Made by a program: the position numbers and the translations under genes. This document shows positions 44,780-57,200 of a stretch of 64,000 bases of DNA, piece by piece. Source of the stretch: Caenorhabditis remanei (taxonomy: Eukaryota; Nematoda; Chromadorea; Rhabditida; Rhabditidae); the NCBI RefSeq assembly GCF_010183535.1, contig NC_071331.1, positions 16,616,001 to 16,680,000 on the forward strand, written 5' to 3'. How positions within the stretch are numbered: the stretch's first letter is position 1; each line of letters starts with the position of its first letter. The notes under the pieces were generated by a model. That model saw nothing but the letters and a program-made list of their open reading frames with translations. It was not told the origin of the DNA and searched no databases.

Positions 44780-45844
44780 TTAACGAAGAACATGAGATGC
44801 AGGACCGCCAGCTTCCCAATCGTACGGTGCCTGTTCACTTGATCCAGTAGAAGAGAACGATTGACGCATTTTCTGAAATTAGAAATTGAGATATTCAACT
44901 CTAGGATTCCACTTACCCCATAAATCATTTGATAATCAGGATTGTCATAATATTTCATTCTGCTTACATAATTAAAAATATCATGAAATTCACGTGGACA
45001 AGGTGAAGGGAACAACTTATCGACACTCTTTCGAATGGCTTGTTTCTGCTTTCCAACTTGAGCCATATCGTTGATATGAGCCCATGGAAGTCGTCCGTAA
45101 GACAATTCCGCTTGCATATACATCCAAGTTTCCAGGTCATCACTTCTGAAAAAGAGGGTTCTTTATGGAATGAGATAACTTTGAGCAACCCACCGACACA
45201 AGTCTTTTTGCATGTGACAACTGATTGGAGCATATCTGACAGTTCCACGAAAACCTGCAGCTTGACGTGGCTTTCTGATGGTTCCCTAAAAATTTAATAT
45301 CCAGAATTCCTTCTTTTTTTCAGTTCCTTACATCTGTTCCTGTGAACTTCCTACACATTCCAAAATCGAGTATATAAACTTTTCGAATTTCATTCAATTC
45401 CGGTCGTCCAATTGTGTAATTTCCTGGTTTAACATCTCGATGTAAATAGCCAATTCCATGTAAATCTTCGAGTGCTTCCAATGCTTGAATACCAATTCCA
45501 ATTGAACAACCCATTGACATATGACCTCCATTCCCAGCCTTTCTCAAATCTTCCAATGATTTTCCAACAAGAGTCATCACAACATAATTGAAATTCTTGA
45601 ATCTTCCCTTATCTTCAATACGGCAAAAATGACGATTTCCACGTTTTGACAGCTCAGTAAGCACAGAAACTTCCAGTTTCAGTACTTGAATTTCCTCATT
45701 GGCTCCTTCAACTTTCATCGCATATTTTCCAGATGAATCGAAGACACGATACACGGCACCGAATCCCCCTTCACCGAGTTTCTTTTCGATTTTCCATCTT
45801 TGTACTTGTTGTCCAGCACTCAATTGAATAAGTTCACCCGACAT
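44780..45844 (-). CDS. Casein kinase 1 family protein kinase (TTBK-like worm subgroup)
   Basis: Ser/Thr kinase of the CK1/TTBK class, greatly expanded in nematodes and often sperm-enriched. The start ATG at 45,844 gives MSGELIQLSAGQQVQRWKIE. The P-loop is KKLGEGGFGAVYRVF, the ATP lysine YAMKVEG, the catalytic loop YLHRDVKPGNYTIG, the DFG motif VYILDFGMCRKF, and substrate-side sequence RQAAGFRGTVRYAPISCH with SDDLETWMYMQAEL follows. The C-lobe includes LPWAHINDMAQVGKQKQAIR and the protein ends PASHVLR. All catalytic residues are present. Five exons. The upstream gap (about 820 bp) is shared with the divergent EGF gene. Confidence 0.9.
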
Positions 45845-46666
45845 GAAACTTTTAGTTTCAATGAATGATTGATTGTGGTGCAAGTTTGGAGAGAAGGAAT
45901 TCAAGTAACCGGGTTCTGAGAGTTTACCCTGTCACTGTCATGGGAACGAGTTAATAGAACAAATTATTTCAAATTTTGAAAAGATTGAATCGTTTCCCCA
46001 AATTTTCAAGCTACTCGGTCCAAACAAGACTGAGTTAGGCTGAGAGACAAAACTTCCGACTACCAAGAGGCTGGTAAGCTAAAAACCATTCGAATATTTA
46101 TTATTTTCCCCATTTCAGTCGAAAAGATGTTACAACAGTAACAATGTAACTGCCTCATTGTCTCTTAAACCAAGAACTTCCTTACCAAACAAAGAATCTG
46201 AATCCACCTGAACGTCTCCCGTTGTTCTTCAGAATCGTTTCATCCAGTTATCAAGTACCTCCACAAAACAACAATACAGTACATATATATCTGACCAATA
46301 CTTCCCTATACATCACTTTATTTTTTCCATATTTCCTCTCTTGACTTCCTATAATAATCATCTAGTTTTTTTGTTCAGCATAGATTCTCGCCAATTTCGA
46401 CACGCTTACTGACTGCGAATCCCAAATAGAATTTACCCTTAAAACCGGCCGAAATCCGGCACAAAACTGTTACGTAACCTCACTCCCGGAATCATTATTT
46501 CTCACTACTCTCACCTCTTTCAACTTTTTAACCTCTACCAATTCTCTCATTTTTCTTTTCAATTCTTTCGAAACTATTAACCTAGATTCCTTTTCCCACT
46601 TCTTATAACTACCGGAGTATATTACTAGTATTTTCTGGATTCTTTTCATAATAGACTTTCAGAAAA
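45845..46666. promoter_or_regulatory. Divergent intergenic region between kinase and EGF genes
   Basis: About 820 bp separating two divergent start codons, so it should hold both promoters. AT-rich, with pyrimidine-rich tracts at 46,300-46,620. No ORF or repeat is supported; no specific element is claimed. Confidence 0.4.
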
Positions 46667-47599
46667 ATGTTGCTGAAACAATGCAGTTTTGTGCTTATTG
46701 TATTGTTTGCCACGTGGATTCGGGCGGAAGAAGAGATGGCGATTTACGATGAAGTCGAAGATGTTGCAAACAAGACGATTTCTGGAGAAGTAGAAGTTTC
46801 TGGTGAGTTTTTCGGTCGTTCGTGATGTTTTTCCAGTTGAAACATGCATTTTTGCTAGGGTTTTTTTCTGGTTTATTTTGGTGATTTTCTGTTTTCAGAA
46901 GCTTTCAAACCTAATAATCTTCTCCCAGTTTTGTTGTCGAATGCTGAAAATCATACCTCATAGAAATACCGTAACCCATATTTTCCAAAATGTTCACAGA
47001 TCAAAACTCATAAATCTTGTATTGTTTTCAATCCATCTCCTCTTTTAAATCAACAATTATACTCTGTGTACCTTTGAACTTTTCCCTTTTAATTGTAATG
47101 TCAACCAACTAGTTTTTTTGCCAACGGAACAATCCATATAATTTTTTTTTATTCAGATACGGAAGCAGGTGAAAAAGAGAAATTGGATAAAAAGAGGGAA
47201 GTTGATGAGAATGATATTCATGAAGAAGTGAAAGCAGAACTCGATAAAGCAGTCGAGAGTCTGAAGGAAGCAGCAAGAGAAAGAGAAGAAGAAGAGAATG
47301 GATTACTGTCAAGAACAAATTTAGAATCTTGTGGAGCTGTTGATTGTAATCACCGTGGAACATGCATTGGAACAAAGAAAACATTCATTTGTGCATGTCA
47401 ATTGGGATTCTCAGGAAAGACTTGTGAAGAGAGTAAGGCCTTTTTCTAAGATTATCATCAATCTTTTCATTCTATTTCAGCCGTCTGTGACTCTGCTCGT
47501 GATTGTAATGGACGTGGATTGTGCTTCGGAACAACTAATCAATTAACATGTCTTTGTAATCTTGGATTCACTGGAAAACGTTGTCAGACACCGATTTAA
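46667..47599 (+). CDS. Small secreted protein with an acidic/coiled stretch and two EGF domains
   Basis: Signal peptide MLLKQCSFVLIVLFATWIRA followed by EEEMAIYDEVED, so an extracellular location is expected. After an intron of about 355 bp, a charged helical region (DKKREVDENDIHEEVKAELD, EAAREREEEE) leads to two EGF-like domains. The first starts CGAVDCNHRGTCIGTKKTF and ends CQLGFSGKTCEE; the second is DCNGRGLCFGTTNQLTC, then LCNLGFTGKRC. Each has six cysteines in EGF spacing. The protein ends QTPI. The function is unknown; it resembles worm secreted EGF proteins with an acidic propeptide-like region. Three exons. Confidence 0.8.
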
Positions 47600-47748
47600 T
47601 TGAATGTTCTGTAATTACTCTATAAATAAACTTGAGTCTTTTCAAGCCAGCGGAATATATGTTTACGAATTTCAGGGCTCACTAATCATCAAAAACACAA
47701 TTCTAATCATCACTAATATATTTTATTTCAACATTGGGTTAGTATAAG

Positions 47749-48477
47749 TTAGTAGAGTTCCTTCGCCAATTCTCTGCTTCTCCGTTTAGCATCTTCCTTC
47801 TTCTGCTCTTCATCCTTCTCCGATACCACTTCCAATGAATTCAGACGTCCGAGAACAACGTATTCCCTTCTTTTCCGTTCATTGTTATATTTTTTCTTTG
47901 GTAATTCGTCTTCCGGAACAGCTTTCACATTCTTCGAAGGTACAAGACGATACTTGACTTTCTTCTGAATTTCAGAAAGATCTTGGTACTCGTTACTGTA
48001 CTTTGATGCCTTCTTTTTACTCATTCTCTTCGTTGAATTTTCCAGAGGAACAGACGACTTTTGAGTGACGTCATCTACCATTGATACATCTCTTTGTGTG
48101 GATTCCATCGGCTCGCAGTCATTCTCAGAAGAGAACAAATCTTCTTTTGATGGTCGAGATGTTCGAGAAGATGATCGTCGACTTCTTCTTTTTCGTCGTT
48201 GTTCTTGCTTCTTGAGATCTCTCTGAAAATAAGATTAATTGAATTGTAAACTTTCTTTGATGAATAAACATACAATCTGCTGGCCAATCAGATTTGAGAT
48301 CACTGGAAGCAATTGTTCCGGATTCTGTTCAGGAGCAGCAGGAGCACTTGGTTGAGTCGAGTAGTTGAAGGAGATATTAATTGTGTAGAAGTTTTGTTGA
48401 ACTCCTCTTGGAGGAGATTCCAATTGACTAGTTGATGAAGTTGAGTTAGTTGAGACGAGATCGTTATTCCTGGACAT
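47749..48477 (-). CDS. Basic, probably nuclear protein of unknown family
   Basis: Two exons encode about 230 residues. The start is MSRNNDLVSTNSTSSTSQ, then a Ser/Thr/Pro-rich region and LLPVISNLIGQQI. The join continues RDLKKQEQRRKRRSRRSSSR, a clear nuclear-localisation-type cluster, followed by acidic sequence (SSENDCEPMESTQ) and KKASKYSNEYQDLSEIQKK. The C-terminal third (YNNERKRREYVVLGRLNSLE, then KKEDAKRRSRELAKELY) is a charged helix that could form a coiled coil. No domain is recognised. The gene is convergent with the EGF gene, with stops about 150 bp apart. Confidence 0.7.
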
Positions 48478-51400
48478 GATTGAATGTCGATTAAGCAGGA
48501 TGATGGTCAGTTGATTTGAGTGGATCGAGTTAGTCGGTGCTAGTTGAGGAATGATTGAAATCCATATCCCTTATATACTCAGAATAAAACATGTTTCCAT
48601 TGACACTGTTTCTGTTTTGTTTTCCTTTTTCGAGGATCTTTCTTTCTGATTCCATTTTTTCTGCTCCAGTTTATCACGCGGCAAAATAAATAAAACAGTT
48701 TTGAAATTTTACGTTTCACTGGATTTTATTTCCAAAAATCAAGAAATTCTCAGTTTTCGCAACCGTGATGTTTCGCAAATATTCCGTGATTAGTGGAAGG
48801 TTTTGGTTCTGAAGATACGCTCACAAGAAAAACAGGAAAACTGGGTTTTAAAACATTTACCAAACAAATTTCAGATATATTTGAATTTTGCAAAACGTTA
48901 AAAAATACGTTCAGCAAAGCGTTACGGAGTCGACTCGGATTCAAACCATCTGCTTCTAAACTCCAAAACTATGAATGCTGTCTCCAGAATTTCTCTTTAT
49001 TTATTTTCAGTTGTGATTTGTAAAGTATCTCATTTATATTCGATACTGATTTGGAAGTTCTGACTTGGACAACACCGAAATTTCAGAGGAATTTCCACCA
49101 AATTCCCATCAATAGAAATTTTCCATAGAATCCATAGTTTGACCAGCATCTAACAACTCAGAGATGCACTAAAACCGAACGTATAGAAATGCGAACTCTT
49201 TGGAATTCCTTCACAATTTATTATTCTTTTTCCAAAAGATGCTCATCGGAGGTTTGCTGCGTCGGTCTGAGGTAATTACTCCAAAAGAAGTATACGTTTC
49301 GAAAGTGAACAATACATTGATTATACATGTCTGACTGAGTTTTGGTAGTTTCTCGACAACTCAAGAGACACAAGTGCTGACAGAAGAACAATAGAAGAAG
49401 TGAGCATATCTTTCATTTACATTTTGAGGTGCTTCTTCTTCCCCTTCCTTTCCTTTTTCTTCTTTCCCATCTTATTTTACTTTTTCACAACTACCTTACC
49501 AAATTCCACTTCTTTCCCAATTCATTTTTTCTCAAATTAATCGAATCGCAACATTTCAATTCATTTTCTCTCAGATTAATGAGACAATTGAAAACAAAGA
49601 ACAAAAAAGAATTGTCCCTTCCCCCTAATACCTCCAAAAAACTTCGGGTCGATCCGTCTTTCCTCATCATTCTTTTTCTCTGAAGTGGTTACCGAAAAGG
49701 GAAATAAATGTTGCGCCATTCGTTGTCGGTTATGTAACCGAATGGTACAAGTGGATGAGAGAGAAAAAGAGCAATGGGAATGGAGGATTGCGTGTTGAAA
49801 GATGAGGAGGAGGTACATCTAAACATTCCTTTGTAGAAGAACTTTTTTGCAAAAATTGGAAGAGATTGAAAAAAATTGAGGCTTGATTCTATGGAAAGAT
49901 GAAACATCAATATTGTAGTCTAGTTGTTTTCCAGATGAGAGCTACAGTACCAGACAGTGCTTATGGAGTTACATGATGTCCAAAATATCTAAATGTTTTG
50001 TAAAAAGTGTAGTTTCAGATTTCAAAAGTATATTAAGTTTTGCCTTTTTCTGTTGAAAATGCCCAGAGAGTGTGTTTAGTAAAAACTAACTGTCTTACAA
50101 AATAACTTTTTATGGGATCAAACAGACCAAGAGTAGAACTCCATTTAACCCATTTCCGTGCGATTTTTGAACTGTCCACTTAAAATTACTATAACTCTCT
50201 AGGAAGTGTCCGTACAGAAAAGTTGTCAACTACAAAAATTCTACTTTTGATCTGTACGATCCATTAAAAATCTACTTGATGGGACAGTTAGTTTTACTAT
50301 GAGATACTCTCAAAGTTGGGTATTTTCAACTGAAAACGGCAAAACTTAATACACTTTTGAGCGGTATTGTATATCTCCCTCAAGGAATCACACAATAAAT
50401 TTGTCATCTACAAAAATGAAAAACTATGTATGAAGCATAACTTATCGATTAATCCGTAACTCCGTATTTCTCAAAGTTATTTACTTTGAACATATGTAAC
50501 ATCTTCCATTAGACTCCTTCACGTTCATATTTATCTTTTTATAAACACTTGTTTCCTCGAAGAATCATCAGTTCGTACTCTTTATGATTTCTCGCCACTA
50601 AAAGATCCTATTAAACATTTCCATCATCCTCTAAACTCCCCGAATGATTTGTATGTTTTGCGAACTCTTTCCCATTTTTCATCAATTAAATCTTCTCATT
50701 TTTCACTCAACATAGTTTCCATTCCACTTTGACATCGACCGACAACAGGTGCTTCATCCGAGACTCTTTTATCTCCAGAAAACCACCGAAAAAAAAATGG
50801 AATGGAAGATAAATATCCGTTGGTTCCACATGTCATCCTAATGTCACTTTGTTATCTCAATCTATCCAAAATGAGGAAGGACCCTTGAACTTTACATTAT
50901 GTAACATGCTCTGTCCGTCCATCCAAATATTGTCCTTTCCTCCTCCTTTGAAAGAATGTCTCTACGTGAGATGGACTGTGCACTGAGATGGTTTCCCACA
51001 TTAGCCAAATTATATCGTACACATAATCCCGTTTTTGCATCACCTCACACACCTCAATTATCTCTTTTCCCCGTTGACATTCCACTGGATGCTCTCATTT
51101 GTCATTGTTACCCAAATGAAAGCATTCATTATTATTTACTCTCCGTTTCTGTCAGTTTCTGGATACCAAAGTACCAAAAGTGTGAATGGAAATTCCGATT
51201 TCCCGTTTGTTCCATCTGAAAATGGAAGCAGTACAAGTAGAAATGTGCTCGTCTTTTTTCAAATATTTGCTTGGAACTTACGATCTGTTAGACTGCATTT
51301 TACGGTTCTAAGATTGTGACATAATCTCAATTTTGAGTAGAGAATTTTAAAAAGAAGAGTTTCATGTTTTGATAAAATCTGAACACTCGGAAACTCGACA

Positions 51401-54269
51401 TTCCGTAACATCATTTGACGTGTTCAAATTTGAAAGTTTTCTATTAAAAACTGTTTAAAAACTATTACCCGCACTGTTATTTTATCTGTCGAAGACTGAT
51501 AGCTGATCTGATAAACCCATTAATCTTCATAATAGATCTTATCCTTATCATTGAGGTCACCTAGCAATGAATCTTCGAGTAAACGGTCCTTAGTCCATAA
51601 TTCTTTCCAAATAAATCTCTCTTCCCTTTGATCACAAAAATGTAAAATAAAATAGAATGTGGAAGTAGAATCGTGTGAATTCTCTTCATCTCTCGCATCT
51701 TGTTCCCATTTACTCTTCCGGAGATGGACCTCCACAGAGTTATTCTTTTCCTATCGTCCATCACTCTTCTCTTTTCACTTTTTTCGAACGTTTCTCGTCA
51801 AGAACATGTGTTTTTGAGCTCATAAAACATCGGTGAGGGACCACTTTGTTACACTTGAAAGAAGAATGGACCTCCCGTTGATATCTGGAAGAAGAAGAAG
51901 ATGGAGAAGTAGATGGAAAAAGAAATATTGGGGTGACAAAATATTAGATCCAGAGGAGTCACACTGAGAGATATCCGACACAACACGAGGTGTCACAACA
52001 TATCTCATTTCGACTCATCGGTCAACTTCAATCAACTTCTAACCTCTTCTTAGCACCGACCACTGCTTCTTCTCGCCCTTTTACACTTTTATACTCTTCC
52101 AATATTCTGAATTCATGTCTTCTGAAACTTTCAGTTTTTTCGGATTCTCAAAGTTTTGATTTTTTTTTTTGAAAAGATCACCTTCAAGTGCATTGATTTA
52201 TTACAGCGTTGAGGAAAAGATAAATGAGTTGAGATGATTCATCCGAGTTTACTCAGATAAAATCGTATCAGATTTTTTTTAAATACAAAAGTGCGAGTTC
52301 CAGTAAAATACCAACGAAAATTAAGATATGGTGCATTCGCTCCAGATAATTTCAAAAATCAGAAATTTCAAAATTTTTTTGAAAGTTTTGAATCTGACTG
52401 ACAATTCGAAGTCAGGAATAAAGTATCAATTTGGGAAATTTTCCCAGTGTGCCCATATTCTAAATCTTTGTTTTGGAGTTTTCTGAACCCTAATACAAAA
52501 TCTCAAAAATTCAATGAGAAGTTTCAAATTAAAGTCGTACTAACATTTTAGTCATCTAGCATTTTTTTTCTGAAATTTGTATTTTTCTTGGCGAAAACTC
52601 TTTTTTTGTCGTACTAATAGTAATGTACAAATTTAACTTTTTTATACATCTTTTTACTCGGTTTTGCACTGAACGATGTTATAAAGTGAGTCTGCAAGCT
52701 GTCTGATCCTCAACTATATATTATTTTTCACAGTTCTGTTTTTCCAAATCCAAAATTCAGAAACCTACCTCTGTCTAGTTTCGAATCCGCATTTCAACCA
52801 CTCATTTCAATTCAAAATATTTGAAATCAAGACCTTTCGACCCAATTCTCCAATTGATCCCAGTAAACCATCCATCCCATCATGCTCTTCCCTCCTCAAA
52901 TCATGTCATTTACCTTCCCCTTCTCCTCTCCCTGTCATATTCCTTTGGTAGACACATCAGCTCGTCTTTCTGTTATTTGTCGAAAAAGTGGGCGGTGCCA
53001 AGAGGAGAAGAGGGTGCCGCCTTCTTCTTCTTCTCTTTTCTCCTCTTCTTCAAATGAATGATATCTAACAGAGGAGCCAATTGATGTGAATGAGAGAAAG
53101 AGAAACGAAAAGCCGGCTCGTTTTTTGATTCGATATCACTTTGTCCATCTGTTGTCCACTCTAATTGACAACATGTTGAGAGGTGTCTGTAATCCTATTG
53201 TTCTCATTTTTCCCTTTTTCTTTCTCCTTCTTATCATCTTACATTCCCTTTTCCTGAATATTCAACGTCATCTTCTGGATACAAGAAGGACAGTGCCCAT
53301 TGTCATAAACTCTTCCACTCGGATAACATCATTATTGCGCATCGAATGAAGGCTCTCTGAGGACGCTTCCGACCATGTCTTTTTCATCTCAATTAACCAT
53401 TCTCTCTGACAGATAACCATTACGTAATCAAGATCTTTTCGTCTGATTTACATTTACCATCCCCCTTCTAATCAACTGGTCCATCCGGATTCTCTACTCG
53501 TTCCATTTTCCTCATTTTTCCTTTTTATTTATTCTATTTTCCCTCTCTCTATTAACTGCCCGATAATGGCTTCTTCTTCTCCTCTTTATCACCCAAAGAG
53601 GTTATCGGTTCGAGGGTAATTGGCTACTAGAGACCTCCGTGGTCGTTTCGCGCATTTATTACGTTTTGGTGTACTTCTTCTATAAACTTTCCACCTCTTC
53701 TGATACCACATGGATCCCTCAATTCGACCTCCGTCTTCTCCGTTTTCCTCTTTTTTCTTCTGGTCTTCCCTTCTTGCAACAACAGTATTTTAATTGGACA
53801 GTCGTTTTTTCTTCTCTCCTGGCGCCAACCAACCTTTTCATCCTCCCACCAATTTATTATCTTTTTGTGTACTTTTAAAAGGAAATACGCCGTCTTCCTC
53901 TCTCTATATTCCTTCTTATAATAGCAGGGAGTCAGTCGTATAAGTCGCGACGCCATTCCGTTTTTTATTCATCTGATCGTCGTCGTTGTGAAGTTGTGAA
54001 GCATCCTTTCTTTTCCGGCCGTTCCTTTTTTCCTATTCCTCGATAAATAGCTTCGATCAAGTACACCAAAAAAAGTAGTGAAGACAGTCATAAAATGATG
54101 CGCGTGTGCCTATACACTCTCAACTTCTCATCGCTTTGTATACAGAAGTGTGCAACAGATTCTAATGTGTCTGCGTCTCTTATTCGCTCTCACTCTCTAT
54201 TCTTCTCTGAAATTTTAAATTATTTCAGAAAAGAGAAACTTCGCATGACGACGTAGCTCCAACACATCA
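48478..54269. other. 5.8 kb gene-poor region upstream of the collagen gene
   Basis: Spans the promoter of the basic-protein gene (left) and of the col-99-like gene (right). It holds one MITE copy (50,025-50,359). Short frames at 49,429-49,683, 50,956-51,319 and 52,821-53,349 are low-complexity Phe/Leu/Ser translations of T-rich DNA and are not supported. Pyrimidine-rich tracts are frequent at 52,900-53,700. Some of this could be 5' leader or early non-coding exons of the collagen gene. Confidence 0.45.
50025..50359. repeat. Palindromic MITE copy, family member B
   Basis: The most complete copy. The left end is aaaagtatattaagttttgc and the right end reads caaaacttaatacactttt, so the termini are inverted repeats of roughly 40 bp including tgttgaaaatgccca against ggtattttcaactga. 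The internal arms repeat agttttacta/tagtaaaaact and gacagtta/taactgtc. About 335 bp; no reading frame. Related to copies at 39,238 and 31,764. Confidence 0.75.
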
Positions 54270-57200
54270 ATGACGTCCCCTTCACCATCCGGAAATGTGG
54301 TGGTCGTTGGTTCAGACGGCAATTCGACCGTTTCGGACCGTTGGCCACCACAAAAACCGTGGATATCACCTCCACGTGTACGGATAGATCGGCAGTTTGT
54401 GATAACTGCCGTGCCTCATGTGCTCATGTTTCTTCTCGTTTGTATCGTCTTCACCGCACAACAAACACGAATCTCAACGCTTGAGAGACGCATCGATCAG
54501 CTTGCCGTTCAGGTATGAATGATTACTTCTTTTGGTGGCACGCCTTACTCAACATATCGTATTACTGTCGAGAGTGCTCAAGTGTTCCGATAGCACTCTT
54601 AATTGAGAAACAATGCAAATAATAGGAGGGTGGTAACTATATGATTTAATGAAAATTGGAAAAAATCATAGATTTCTCCTGAAAACAAATAATTTCTGTC
54701 CACTCAAATGGATTAGAAAACTATATTATTGAAATATGTATTGTGAAAAATTATTGAACAGTAGAGCTATTCGAGTGGCTGGAATTCGACTATCGTGCTC
54801 CACCGAAATCTTTTCGAAAAATGATTGAAATTCTTTTTTATTCAAAATTTGATTCTAACCAAGTGGTACTTATATTTCTAGTTCTAAAAATATTGTCCAG
54901 CCATGAATTTGAACTATCAAAAATGTCCAATAAAACCTTTCCCTCCAACACAATCTGCCACCAATGAATCGTTTTTATAATGAGATCTCGGCTTATAAAT
55001 TTCGAGGCAATCACCTGCTTCTGTAAACATGATATTCTCCCCTCTTTCGTCCACTCCAAACACTACGAACGGCCACCTGTACCCTTACTACCAGCTGTTT
55101 TCGTTTGCATTAGCCATCGCTTTTTCCTTCTTTCTCATCATCATTCACCTAAAATGTCAAGTAGACATATCCACGTGGCAATCTAGGGGGCATCCAAAAT
55201 CTTCGGAACGTGTCTAAATCGTTTTGTGTGTTGTCACCCATTCCGTTCATATATGTAGACCCTCTATAATTTTCGCACATCTTTCAATTGTAATTGGCAG
55301 TTACGATCCGTCCCCTTTCGATCGGTACCATCTTCGGACATATGTTCAGTACCATCCAATTACGGATTTTGTATTGAAAAGAGACTGTCTTAAGCTATCT
55401 TTCCAAAGAAAATATTGTTTTAATCGGGGTAGAATAAGACAACCTTGACAGTGACATGGCAAATTGAGTTTATGATGAACGATATGTGTGTGAAACTTTC
55501 TTATACGGTAGGGGTAGTTTGACGGGAATTCAGTGTGATGGCTTCCCGCAGATGTGGATGAGAAACAGAAACACATAACTCAAAATGTGTTATCTCTTTG
55601 AAAGAAAAGAGAGAAAAGGGACTCCTGACAGGAGGAGCCCATAAATTATGAGAGTTACGGCACACACCAACACACATTCACTTGATATCTTTCAGATGGA
55701 AGAACAACTTCATTCCACTCCTTCAGATGACAATTCAGATGACGTGGTGAAGAGTCGAAAAGTGAGGAATTCGTGTATGTGTCCAGCAGGTAAGACTCTT
55801 TAACAACCACTTGAAAAGCTGTAAACCATTGGGATTCGGAGGAAGGAGACACACCTTCTGTCGGCTGTAAATTGCGCCAACTTTATTTGGATAGTATAAT
55901 GTGTTGATGCTATTCATGTGAGAGCTTGAGAGGAAATGGCTAGGGGACATGTAATATATGTTACAACAATGACAACATGATGTCTGTGGTCGGATGAAAA
56001 GACGTGACAAATTGATCATCAGAAATTGACATGCAATCAAATCCCGTGAAACATTCGAGTGTTGCAAATCCTAGTCTCTGTGAGACTCTGATACGAAGGA
56101 AGGAAGCTAGATTTGAGAAAAATTAGCTTGAATTGAAAAACTAGCACTCTAACCTATAGTTTATAGAACTATACAGCTAGGCACTAGTCATTAGAGATGA
56201 TCTCGATGTCATACTTTTCGGCGTGGGAACGTATATATATAATCGAGCTCCACCGAAACCATCTTTGGAACATTATTTCAGCCTGTGTTCTTTCTAATTC
56301 TATGGAGCAAAGTTGCGAAAACCGTGACGATCCAATACTGATTCCAAGAGGAATTTTTGTTGAAATTCTATTTGTTTTGCAATGCGTTTCCTACTCCCAA
56401 AAGACTTCTATATCATCGCATAAACTCTCGACTGACGTAATCTAATTGTAGCCATCAGTTCGGCACATTTCTCCACCTATATCACTAGCACTTTGATTGT
56501 TCTAAAAGATTTCGAATCTAATCCAACTCTCGTGATTGATGAAGTGATTTCGGCGAGGCGGAGTAGTGCTCTCGCCAATTTGCCATGATGCTCCCCCCGG
56601 TGTAGTTCTTCCGACTTCTCTCGCCTATTCTTACAACACATCAAAAATGCAAAAGATTTCGACCGAGGCAGGACTCGAACCTGCAGTCTTCGGTTTAGGA
56701 GACCGACGCCTTATCCATTAGGCCACACGGCCACGAAGGAAGAGGAGAAATGTGTGTCTATACTAGTCAAATGGAGGAAGAGAGAAAAAGAGTGTCTATG
56801 TTCAAAGTATATGTGTGGTTTTCTTGAGGGAAAAGGGAGGGTGCAGCGTGTGTGTGGGAAGAAGAGAGCGCATACAGAAAATATTGGTTTCGGACGGGAG
56901 GAAAGTGTTATGATAAAAAAGAGGAACACCAAAAAACAGTTTTATTTCAGGACCACCAGGGGAACGAGGACCAGTTGGACCACCAGTGAGTTGACGTTTT
57001 GAAAAATATTTGATTTTGTTGCGTGGAAAATTCTTTCGAATAATGTTCAGAAACTTTTTTCGGCCGACAAACAGTCAAAGTTTTTGAAAATAAATTTTGG
57101 CGGGCTTGTTGGAAGCAACCACGCTCTATTGATAATCAATGTGAGCAGTGCCGAAAACCAAGTCTTGAAAATTTCGAGAGAGAAAGTATTAGAGAAGAAC

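Noticed and set aside
52821..53349. Two plus-strand frames with signal-peptide-like sequence
   Set aside because: Low-complexity Phe/Leu/Ser translations of pyrimidine-rich DNA; no splice sites joined to a family.
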